6,451 bases of DNA from Lachnospiraceae bacterium (GCA_009774145.1 VSND01000121.1:1-6451); one strand, 5' to 3'. Shown: positions 1 to 4,542, counted from the stretch's first letter. Translations and numbers: made by a program. Notes: generated by a model from the sequence alone, not told the origin.

Positions 1-53
1 ATGCTCCCTAATCAAAATCATTGAGGGCTATATATTGTCAGGCTTTAAAAATA

Positions 54-81
54 TTCAAAAGTTGTAAACTGGTGATATAGT
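54..81 (+). promoter_or_regulatory. Probable promoter of the ribbon-helix-helix gene
   Basis: A -35-like TTCAAA (54-59) and a -10-like TATAGT (76-81) are separated by 16 bases, 59 bases ahead of the start codon at 140. Each box matches consensus at four or five of six positions. No other candidate of similar quality lies between 1 and 139. Bases 1-53 hold nothing I can name; an in-frame TGA at 22-24 could be the end of a gene entering from the left. Confidence 0.4.
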
Positions 82-139
82 AGAGAAGGTGTCTTTAATT
101 CACCGACCCCCATGAACCCAAAAGAAAGAAGGTGTCATT

Positions 140-361
140 ATGCCAGCAACTAAAGCACAACAAAAAGCTGTCACAAAATACATGAAAGAAAATTATGATG
201 AAATCAAAGTGCGGGTTGAAAAAGGCCGCCGGGATAAGATAAAAGCCCATGCAGAGGCCCACGGAGAGAGTGTCAACGGCTTTATAGGACGTGCGATCAA
301 CGAGACTATGGAGCGCGACAACGGGCAGCAGGCCCCTGCCTCTGAACCTGATAAGGAGTAA
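140..361 (+). CDS. Ribbon-helix-helix (Arc/CopG-like) DNA-binding protein
   Basis: This 73-residue protein has the plan of a ribbon-helix-helix repressor. A basic N-terminus is followed by a strand segment (DEIKVRVEKG, about residues 20-29) and two helices. The second helix contains GESVNGFIGRAINETMERD, the usual helix-B pattern ending in a conserved hydrophobic and acidic face. Such proteins bind operator DNA as dimers. In conjugative elements they often act as autorepressors or as oriT-binding relaxosome accessories. The start at 140 is preceded by AGAAGGTG at about 8 bases. A cluster of inverted repeats begins about 70 bases downstream and could be its binding region. The last 16 codons are repeated in decayed form at 1546-1593. 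The fold is seen in the sequence; the exact role is inference. Confidence 0.85.
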   Translation: MPATKAQQKAVTKYMKENYDEIKVRVEKGRRDKIKAHAEAHGESVNGFIGRAINETMERDNGQQAPASEPDKE

Positions 362-432
362 CCTCCCAGATGAGGATACCCTTGTCACGTACAAGCGTAC
401 TTTTTCGGATATGGGTTGCACGGGTTTTTACC

Positions 433-516
433 TTTCCCCACTTTTGGGGAAAAACTCCGGCAATATGTGGCAAGTGTCCCACCGTCTCCCGGCTCCGATA
501 TTGCCACAACTGGCAA
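433..516. repeat. Nested inverted repeats; possible oriT or operator region
   Basis: Three overlapping dyads lie in 84 non-coding bases. The first is TTTCCCC (433-439) with GGGGAAA (446-452), a 7-bp hairpin with a 6-base loop. The second is GGCAATAT (459-466) with ATATTGCC (498-505). The third is TTGCCA (501-506) with TGGCAA (511-516), loop CAAC. In addition, TGTGGCAA (466-473) can pair with TTGCCACA (501-508), so the last two folds compete. None is followed by a T-run, so these are not ordinary terminators. Their position right after a ribbon-helix-helix gene resembles transfer-origin or operator regions of mobile elements. No relaxase gene or recognised nic sequence is visible. Confidence 0.4.
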
Positions 517-555
517 AACTCTGGCGGTTCCTGCTGTCGGTGATCCTGCTTATAG

Positions 556-746
556 CCTGCTGCCCTGGCTCTGATCTGCCTGCGTCCCGGCTGTATATGC
601 AGAAATCTCAGGTTTTTTAGAGTGTTACCTGCTGCCCGCCCGGTACATATCTACAGATAACAGGTCCTCACCTGCTGCCGATCTGCCTTATTTTGTTGTG
701 CAGGTTTATGGGAATGAACAGCAGTTCGCCCTTGCGTCCTGCTGCC
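556..746 (+). repeat. Four dispersed CCTGCTGCC nonamers
   Basis: The exact nonamer CCTGCTGCC occurs at 556-564, 628-636, 671-679 and 738-746, all on the + strand. A near copy, CCTGCTGTC, is at 530-538. The reverse complement GGCAGCAGG occurs in the ribbon-helix-helix 3' end and again near 1562-1570. The spacing (72, 43 and 67 bases) is irregular. The stretch has no convincing protein-coding gene, and the function of the nonamers is unknown. Confidence 0.4.
571..618 (+). terminator. Probable rho-independent terminator after the ribbon-helix-helix transcript
   Basis: CTGA (571-574) plus TCTGC (575-579) pair with GCAGA (599-603) plus TCAG (608-611), leaving a four-base bulge and a 19-base loop. 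One G and six consecutive T (613-618) follow. The stem is imperfect but the T-run is convincing. It would end a transcript of about 530 bases carrying the gene at 140-361 and the inverted-repeat region. Confidence 0.4.
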
Positions 747-760
747 AGATATGATAAGAT
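732..760 (+). promoter_or_regulatory. Candidate promoter of the antisense RNA
   Basis: TTGCGT (732-737) and TAAGAT (755-760) are spaced by 17 bases and predict a start near 767. The boxes are weak (three and four of six positions). However, the -10 aligns with the -10 of the toxin promoter when the two arms of the flanking inverted repeat are superimposed. That makes it a plausible diverged copy of the toxin promoter. TATGAT (750-755) overlaps it and is an alternative -10. Confidence 0.35.
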
Positions 761-766
761 TGAGAA

Positions 767-855
767 AAGGAAAGCCAGAGACGCACGGCTTACCCGAAAT
801 GCAGCTTATGTGTTATACACAGCCGTCATTATTCGCAGTAATGGCGGCTATTTTC
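767..855 (+). ncRNA. Candidate antisense antitoxin RNA converging on the toxin gene
   Basis: The predicted transcript starts near 767 and ends at a hairpin of 11 bp (821-831 paired with 839-849, loop TTCGCAG, one G-U pair). The hairpin is followed by ATTTT. The 3' arm of the stem lies on the toxin stop codon (848-850). The RNA would be complementary to the toxin mRNA 3' untranslated region and its last codons, as in convergent type I toxin-antitoxin pairs of Firmicutes. Its first 28 bases nearly repeat the 5' end of the toxin mRNA. An open frame spanning 693-875 on this strand has no ribosome binding site or recognisable domain and is not called as a gene. Existence of the RNA is inferred from promoter, terminator and layout. 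Confidence 0.45.
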
Positions 856-940
856 GTCCCCTGAAGATCGTATAACAAAGACCAACAAGGGCAACAATGA
901 AAATTCCAGTCTGAACAAAGTCAGAATATGTAATCGTCAT
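848..940 (-). CDS. Small holin-like membrane toxin of a type I toxin-antitoxin module
   Basis: This 30-residue peptide (starting MTITYSDF, ending RGRK) has one hydrophobic helix at about residues 11-26 and a basic C-terminal tail. It closely resembles the Firmicute family annotated as putative holin-like toxin (Hol_Tox), whose members carry a YSD-like start, a GLCYTIF-like helix and a lysine/arginine end. The expected role is insertion into the cytoplasmic membrane when the antisense RNA is absent. Two in-frame ATGs exist, at 946 and 940. The GGAGGG at 953-948 is only one base from the first but seven from the second, so 940 is chosen. A strong promoter at 1040-1068 drives it, with a structured leader of about 90 bases. 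A convergent RNA candidate meets it at the stop codon. Family assignment is from memory of the pattern; toxicity is inferred. Confidence 0.75.
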   Translation of the reverse strand: MTITYSDFVQTGIFIVALVGLCYTIFRGRK

Positions 941-947
941 TGGCATT

Positions 948-1005
948 CCCTCCTTCCTGCTGAAGTCTGGAGGGTTAGCCCCTCCGAATTTTCAGTTACG
1001 GAGGG
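948..1005 (-). promoter_or_regulatory. Toxin mRNA leader with mutually exclusive hairpins over the ribosome binding site
   Basis: Reading the minus strand, four alternating elements occur. They are A CCCTCCG (1005-999), B CGGAGGGG (986-979), C CCCTCC (974-969) and D GGAGGG (953-948). D is the ribosome binding site. A with B (7 bp) and C with D (6 bp) can form together and would hide D. B with C (6 bp, 5-base loop) would instead leave D free. This is the layout of a two-state RNA switch. Element A also shares its CCC with the inner end of the flanking inverted repeat, so end-to-end pairing of the mRNA competes with the A-B helix. Confidence 0.5.
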
Positions 1006-1039
1006 TAAGCCGCCCGGCTCTCTGGTTTTCCTGTCTCAC

Positions 1040-1068
1040 ATTCTACCACAGAGCCGCTTTTTCTTCAA
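1040..1068 (-). promoter_or_regulatory. Strong sigma-70-type promoter of the toxin gene
   Basis: On the minus strand, TTGAAG (1068-1063) and TAGAAT (1045-1040) are separated by exactly 17 bases, with a TG one base ahead of the -10 (extended -10). The start is predicted near 1033, giving a leader of about 93 bases before the ATG at 940. It lies 61 bases beyond the stop of the gene at 1130-1477. Confidence 0.75.
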
Positions 1069-1129
1069 TCCTGTATCTTAAATTCCCGTTTTTATGCCCG
1101 CAGGCAGACAAATATACCCTTGCAGGCTT

Positions 1130-1477
1130 TCAATGTCCGTTTTGTGGTTCCTGTTCTTCATTTCTCGCGGCAGAACTGATTTTACGATGTTCTCTCATTC
1201 TCTGCGCAAGTTCCGCCCGCTGTTCGTCCGTCAATTCTCTTTTAGTATCCTTTGACCTGACAGTAATAAACCTTTTCGGGAACCGGTACGCTTTCGAGAT
1301 CACCCGCCCGTCCATTTTCTCCTGCCGGTACATCTCGAACTGCTCCGGGTTCTGCTCCACCAGCCTGTCAAGCTTTCGTATCCATGCCGGATTCGCCGTG
1401 TACAGTGTCGCTGTATCTTCCTCTGCATTAAAGTTGATGATTACCTCCTGTTCATATCGTGACAGTGAATAAGCCAT
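1130..1477 (-). CDS. Conserved hypothetical protein of clostridial conjugative elements
   Basis: This 115-residue protein starts MAYSLSRYEQEVIINFNAEE. It has no signal peptide or membrane segment. The N-terminal half alternates short strands and charged turns (EEDTATLYTANPAWIRKLDRL, residues about 19-39, in two overlapping motifs). The C-terminus is highly charged and helical (about residues 75-110). I recall near relatives in Tn916- or CTn-like elements of gut Firmicutes with no experimentally known function; this is memory, not a search. The start at 1477 is preferred over an upstream ATG at 1546 because AAGGAG lies about 11 bases ahead of it. The extra upstream codons are also antisense to a remnant of another gene. 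The likely former upstream partner is the fragment at 1527-2228. No promoter of its own is evident. Confidence 0.75.
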   Translation of the reverse strand: MAYSLSRYEQEVIINFNAEEDTATLYTANPAWIRKLDRLVEQNPEQFEMYRQEKMDGRVISKAYRFPKRFITVRSKDTKRELTDEQRAELAQRMREHRKISSAARNEEQEPQNGH

Positions 1478-1545
1478 ATTATCTTTTTCTCCTTTAGTTC
1501 CTATCGCCTGAATCCTTAAAGCCCGCCTACGAGCCACACAGCGCA

Positions 1546-1593
1546 TTAGAGAGGCACTCCCGGCAGCAGGACTCTGACCACGAACCTGATAAG
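1546..1593 (+). pseudogene. 3' remnant of a second ribbon-helix-helix gene
   Basis: Sixteen codons align without gaps to the C-terminal codons at 308-355. They read LERHSRQQDSDHEPDK here and MERDNGQQAPASEPDK there, with eight identities. The identity is visible at DNA level, including GGCAGCAGG and GAACCTGATAAG. Upstream of 1546 I could not follow the helix-rich part of the family, so only the tail survives. It lies antisense to the C-terminal codons of the fragment at 1527-2228 and suggests insertion or recombination there. Confidence 0.5.
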
Positions 1594-1624
1594 AGGCAGT
1601 CAGTACAGCCTTGTCTTATCAGGT
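1584..1624. repeat. Perfect 10-bp inverted repeat
   Basis: ACCTGATAAG (1584-1593) and CTTATCAGGT (1615-1624) are exact inverse copies separated by 21 bases. A GGC/GCC pair can extend the stem inward. No T-run follows on either strand, so it is not a standard terminator. The left arm coincides with the end of the ribbon-helix-helix remnant, where the original gene at 345-355 has the same CCTGATAAG without the second arm. It may be a recombination or protein-binding site. Confidence 0.5.
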
Positions 1625-2236
1625 AAATAAAAATCGTTCGCAAAGAAATGCTTGACAAAGCAAGCTCTGTTTCTTCTCTGCCCATTGTCTGGCTTTTGGT
1701 GTCTATGTACGGATTTTCCCACTCCGTAAACGGTACATCTTCCACGATATGCTTCTGGTTAGCTGTGGGCAGGAGGTGTTCCATTTTCCCCTGTTCATAG
1801 AGGGCATCAAACCTGTCCATATAAAGGGAAATATCGTCAAGACCGCTGCTCTTTAGCTGGTATTCAAACCGCTGTTTTACAAAGTCCTTTATTTCCTCCG
1901 GTGACGTATCCCGGTGAACCCTCACCTTGTCAAAGCCGACTTCGTGATTTAAAGCCTGCAAATCGTCCATGAAGCGACTGCTTTCCCCCGCCGCCTTACT
2001 GTGCGTAAAATCCAGTGACAGACAGTTTTCATGGTTTCTGACGTGGATCAGGTCAAATTCGCTGCCATTGACATGGAAGCCGAAAGTTGCCCTTGCCATA
2101 TCCGGCTTTTCCTTTGCTTCTTTTCCCCGGTACTCTGTAAATTTTGCCATTGCTTCCGGAAGGCTCTCAAAACGCTCCAGCCTGCTTTTTTCCGGGCTGT
2201 TCTCCGCCCATGTGGATAAATCCTCAATGTAAGATT

Positions 2237-2410
2237 ATGCTTGATAATGCACCTGATGTTCTTTCTTTAAAAGATTTGAGAAAAACTTTACAAATCGGAA
2301 AAAACTCTGCACTGTATCTTGTCCAGAACGGTATCATCCCGGCCTGCAAAGTCATGGGGAAATGGCGTATTCTGAAAGAAGATGTTATCGAATATATCAC
2401 ACATACCTGA
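2237..2410 (+). CDS. Small excisionase-like helix-turn-helix protein
   Basis: This 57-residue protein fits the HTH_17/excisionase (MerR-like winged helix) pattern over nearly its whole length. DVLSLKDLRKTLQIGKNSALYLVQNGIIPACK (residues 7-38) corresponds to the helix-turn-helix. MGKWRILKEDVIEYI (residues 40-54) forms the wing and last helix, with the usual Gly-x-x-x-Arg-Ile turn. Such proteins bend DNA for integrase-directed excision or act as small regulators. The start at 2237 gives the usual family length, but no ribosome binding site or promoter precedes it. The sequence upstream belongs to the truncated reverse-strand gene that ends at 2228. The gene therefore seems to have lost its 5' control region. 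An in-frame ATG at 2210 would extend it into that foreign sequence and is rejected. Confidence 0.7.
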   Translation: MLDNAPDVLSLKDLRKTLQIGKNSALYLVQNGIIPACKVMGKWRILKEDVIEYITHT

Positions 2411-2462
2411 CTCGATACACTGTTTTATTTTCTGATATCATGAAAATTTTATATTTACTGCC

Positions 2463-2500
2463 AAAAAGAGGTATCCGACATTTTTCATCGAATACCTCTT
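2463..2500 (-). terminator. Rho-independent terminator of the nuclease/zinc-ribbon operon
   Basis: A 9-bp perfect stem (2466-2474 with 2492-2500) is extended inward by three more pairs after one mismatch. On the minus strand the hairpin runs directly into five T (down to 2463). It lies 27 bases beyond the stop of the zinc-ribbon gene. On the + strand the T content after the stem is weak, so it serves the minus-strand operon, although weak bidirectional action after the gene at 2237-2410 is possible. Confidence 0.75.
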
Positions 2501-2527
2501 CCTGTTTAACGACATTTTTTATACAGA

Positions 2528-2695
2528 CTACCAGCGGATATGCCGCTCATCTATGATTCTGCCACATTTACTACACTTGCAGATTTTTGTTATCCTGCGT
2601 TTTAAAAATGCCAGTCCATCCAGTTTTCTGTAACAGAATGGACACCGTTCCTGAATATGACGGGGTTGGCCTATCAAGCTTTTAATAAAACTCAC
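2528..2695 (-). CDS. Small zinc-ribbon protein, unknown function
   Basis: A 55-codon frame encodes a basic protein with two cysteine groups: CPFC (18-21) and CKCSKC (39-44, followed by Gly). They are separated by 17 residues rich in lysine and arginine. This is a typical zinc-ribbon layout (C-x2-C, then C-x-C-x2-C). It suggests nucleic-acid or protein binding. The C-terminus ends RIIDERHIRW. The start is uncertain. GTG at 2695 is in frame but sits one base from the AGAAGGGG ribosome binding site, while an ATT at 2686 would have ideal spacing. Reinitiation after the upstream stop (2707-2705), only 9 bases before the GTG, is also possible. It is the second gene of the operon with the nuclease-like gene and is followed by a terminator. 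No family name is claimed. Confidence 0.65.
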   Translation of the reverse strand: MSFIKSLIGQPRHIQERCPFCYRKLDGLAFLKRRITKICKCSKCGRIIDERHIRW

Positions 2696-2704
2696 ACCCC
2701 TTCT

Positions 2705-3673
2705 CTACTTGCCGAGCAAAGTTTTATCGTTTTTGGACATCTCAACTCTTAACGCCTCTACATCATTCCGGGAATAGTTTGGCACTACGGATATAATCTC
2801 TTCCGTTGAATAATTCTTTTTTATCATCAGACTCACAATCTGTCGGGCATTATCTTTGGCGGACTGCAGTTTACACGCTCTTATCGCCTGCTGTTTTTCT
2901 TCCTCATAAATTTGTGCTGCCTGTGTTAATGCCTGCTGTTTCTCTTCCTCAAAAATCTGTGCCACCTGTGTCATTTCAATCGCCCTCCTTATTTTATTCG
3001 CCGTTTCCCTGTCAATTAACTTGTCTGAAAAAACAAGTATCCCTGACAATATAAAAAGCTGCTGTTCTCTGTCCCTGATCTGAACTGCGAGATCTACTGT
3101 CTGGTGAAGATTTTTTTCCTTATCTTCTTTTTTTGGATATGACAGCGGAAGAATAATAAATTCCATCAGTTCTTCATTATCCAGTTTCTCATTTTTCTCC
3201 ACTTTTCTTTTCAGACGCTGATAAATCTCCTCAGAATGCAGTTCTGAAAGGAATGCTGTTTCCACCGTCAGTCTTACCGCACCGATATGGTACTCCGCAG
3301 ATACCTGATCTCTTGTGATATCACCCGTATAGATCACAATCATCCGTAAAACCGGACACTTTTTCTTTTCCTGCAGATACCGGTTGGCGATACCTGTCAG
3401 ATAATTCAGATATTTTACTTTGTCCGCTTCATCGTAATCGCTTTCATAATCCACAACCGCCACCGTTCCGTCTGCAAGCTCAAAAAGATTATCCAGACGA
3501 AGTTCATTCGCCTTCACAGCCGGAAGATTTGTTGGAAGCACCTGTCTGATTTCCGGCAGGTCCAGACCATATACGCGGAATGTTTTTCCTTTGAAATTTT
3601 CTGCAAGCATTTTACTTGTGATATCTTTGTTCTGATATGCAATCTCTGTATTGTCCGAAGCAGTTTTCTTCAT
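2705..3673 (-). CDS. Rpn/PD-(D/E)XK-type nuclease-like protein
   Basis: This 322-residue cytoplasmic protein resembles the Rpn family (recombination-promoting nuclease/putative transposase, PDDEXK superfamily). The core is at about residues 55-100: NELRLDNLFELADGTVAVVDYESDYD supplies an Asp at 61 and a hairpin, then D75-Y-E77-S. A helix with a tyrosine-rich YLNYL follows, and a later strand carries VLRMIVIYTGD (108-118). In many Rpn proteins the hairpin reads E-x-Q-S, so D75 and E77 are substitutions that may change activity. Residues 236-265 hold two tandem 15-residue repeats predicted to be helical. The end (MIKKNYSTEEIISVVPNYSRNDVEAL) is the short helical tail common in this family. The start at 3673 has AGAAAGG about 10 bases upstream. 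It is transcribed from the promoter at 3703-3731 with the zinc-ribbon gene behind it. Family assignment is by pattern. Confidence 0.8.
   Translation of the reverse strand: MKKTASDNTEIAYQNKDITSKMLAENFKGKTFRVYGLDLPEIRQVLPTNLPAVKANELRLDNLFELADGTVAVVDYESDYDEADKVKYLNYLTGIANRYLQEKKKCPVLRMIVIYTGDITRDQVSAEYHIGAVRLTVETAFLSELHSEEIYQRLKRKVEKNEKLDNEELMEFIILPLSYPKKEDKEKNLHQTVDLAVQIRDREQQLFILSGILVFSDKLIDRETANKIRRAIEMTQVAQIFEEEKQQALTQAAQIYEEEKQQAIRACKLQSAKDNARQIVSLMIKKNYSTEEIISVVPNYSRNDVEALRVEMSKNDKTLLGK
2888..2977 (-). repeat. 45-bp tandem duplication inside the nuclease-like gene
   Basis: Two adjacent 45-base units (2888-2932 and 2933-2977) differ at roughly nine positions. They encode TQVAQIFEEEKQQAL and TQAAQIYEEEKQQAI. 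The reading frame is preserved, and the repeat lengthens a charged helical region between the nuclease core and the C-terminal tail. Copy number could vary by slippage between strains. Confidence 0.8.
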
Positions 3674-3702
3674 GATTGTAAAACCTTTCTCTTTATACCC
3701 CT

Positions 3703-3731
3703 ATTATATTTACTTTGCATCAAAAAATCAA
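3703..3731 (-). promoter_or_regulatory. Promoter of the nuclease/zinc-ribbon operon
   Basis: On the minus strand, TTGATT (3731-3726) and a perfect TATAAT (3708-3703) are spaced by 17 bases. The predicted start is near 3696, giving a leader of about 23 bases before the ATG at 3673. The operon is thus independent of the degraded genes upstream. Confidence 0.7.
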
Positions 3732-3736
3732 CGGTA

Positions 3737-4033
3737 TTATATGCCGTGCCTTTCTGCACTTTCCATCGTTATCTTCTGCCTCATAAAATATAACTTTTCC
3801 ATTATTTCCCGTAATCCGGCGTATGTTCTGTTGTCATACACAATCGCATATTTATATTCTGACCTTTTCCAATCCCCAAGCCGTGTATAAAACAGAAGCC
3901 GGACTGCCTTTCACAACATTTTCAGATTCCATTGCGTTGCCTTTTTAATCTTCCAGGACGGTGCAATGACAGCAATAAATGTAGTCAGGATTGCCGCTGA
4001 AACTACTACGGCAAGCGATAATCTTTTCTTCAT
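3737..4033 (-). pseudogene. Frameshifted remnant of a small exported protein
   Basis: The ATG at 4033 follows an AGAGGGG ribosome binding site and begins MKKRLSLAVVVSAAILTTF, a clear signal peptide or membrane anchor. This frame stops at 3913-3911 after 40 residues. A second frame continues with MESENVVKGSPASVLYTAWG and breaks again near 3855. A third continues with EYKYAIVYDNRTYAGLREI and ends at 3739-3737. Together they read as one protein of about 97 residues broken by two frameshifts. It is the last member of the minus-strand ABC operon, 17 bases after the previous gene. I do not recognise the family; an accessory or immunity lipoprotein-like role is a guess from context. Confidence 0.6.
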
Positions 4034-4050
4034 ATCCCCTCTTTCTTATC

Positions 4051-4506
4051 TTAGAGATAAACAATCTCATCACAAATACCTGTTGGCGGCTCTCCCATAT
4101 ACCCAATATGTAAATTCCCACTTAAAGAAAGCTCCGTCAAGATTTTATCCAAAATATCCGCATCCGCTGTTGTCACTCCCTCATACAAACCACATAACAC
4201 ATAGTTCTCTGCCCTCAAAAATAGCACACCTGTTAATAACAGCCTGCTTCTTCCGCCCACAGATAACGAACCGATTTTTGCATCTTTATCGATGTCTGCA
4301 AACTCTAGCAGCGCCTCAAGGGTATCATCCGGCTCTTTATGGCTCTTTGTCTGCCTGATACTATCCAGATATTCAAAGCAGGTTATATGATCTGGTAAAA
4401 TCTCATCAGTTACAAATAGCACTCTCGGCTTTTTCTCAAACGCACATCCCGCAAAATATGTCCTGAGTTTTTCTTCATCTCCTACATAACCTTTCACTGT
4501 ATACAT
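4051..4506 (-). CDS. ABC-ATPase-like protein lacking a P-loop
   Basis: This 151-residue protein aligns with the second half of an ABC ATP-binding subunit. FVTDEILPDHITCFEYLDSI (31-50) matches the region after the Q-loop (LTxxEYL). SLSVGGRSRLLLTGVLFL (80-97) is the ABC signature helix. YVLCGLYEG (102-110) sits where Walker B should be, but its aspartate is replaced by tyrosine (108) while the following glutamate (109) is kept. There is no Walker A. This is not a simple truncation, because GGGAGG lies five bases before the ATG at 4506. The protein cannot be a normal ATPase and may be a regulatory or partner subunit. It sits in the operon 36 bases after the three-helix membrane gene. ABC relatedness is fairly clear; the role is unknown. 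Confidence 0.7.
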   Translation of the reverse strand: MYTVKGYVGDEEKLRTYFAGCAFEKKPRVLFVTDEILPDHITCFEYLDSIRQTKSHKEPDDTLEALLEFADIDKDAKIGSLSVGGRSRLLLTGVLFLRAENYVLCGLYEGVTTADADILDKILTELSLSGNLHIGYMGEPPTGICDEIVYL

Positions 4507-4542
4507 TTTTTCCTCCCATTAAATACAACAGTCTTCACACTC

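Larger units (their letters stand above)
768..1032. repeat. Imperfect inverted repeat enclosing the toxin gene
   Basis: The left arm (768-795, read on +) and right arm (1003-1032, read on -) share three exact blocks in the same order: AGGAAA, CCAGAGA and CGGCTTACCC. That is 23 matching bases, with one substitution and a short unmatched segment between blocks. Each arm starts one base after the start site predicted from its own promoter. In a toxin mRNA running from about 1033 past 768, the two ends would pair over 23 bp. The left arm also holds a small hairpin (772-776 with 787-791) followed on the minus strand by a T-rich stretch, a possible toxin terminator. Confidence 0.7.
1527..2228 (-). 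pseudogene. Conjugative-element protein fragment, truncated at both ends
   Basis: The frame is open from 2234 to 1527. A normal-looking protein sequence begins at about 2228 (IEDLSTWAENSPEKSRLERF), well upstream of the first ATG at 2150, which has only a weak ribosome binding site. No start codon exists further up; a stop follows at 2237-2235, so the N-terminus is missing. The body (ATFGFHVNGSEFDLIHVR through the EIKDFVKQRFEYQLK helix to the EHLLP region) is charged and soluble, with no catalytic motif I recognise. The last 30 or so codons are antisense to the ribbon-helix-helix remnant and rich in cysteine, so the true C-terminus is also lost, at about 1600-1680. It was probably the gene before 1130-1477. 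I cannot name its family. An ATG-started 207-residue product (2150-1527) is possible but unlikely to be functional. Confidence 0.6.

Noticed and set aside
95..421. Open frame of 108 codons opposite the ribbon-helix-helix gene
   Set aside because: It is a mirror of a well-supported gene, with phenylalanine-rich composition typical of an antisense frame and no start signals.
693..875. Open frame of 60 codons on the + strand
   Set aside because: It lacks a ribosome binding site and recognisable domain, and it overlaps the antisense RNA candidate and the toxin 3' end. It is better explained as RNA.
1478..1546. N-terminal extension of the 1130-1477 gene to an upstream ATG
   Set aside because: The extra residues are antisense to the gene remnant and basic, and the good ribosome binding site precedes the internal ATG at 1477.
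433..2500. CRISPR array
   Set aside because: The repeats seen are short, irregularly spaced and without spacers of constant length, and no cas-like gene is present.
3966..4358. Open frame on the + strand across the ABC-like gene
   Set aside because: It spans the 5' part of one minus-strand gene and most of another, has no start signal, and reads as low-complexity His/Pro/Leu sequence.
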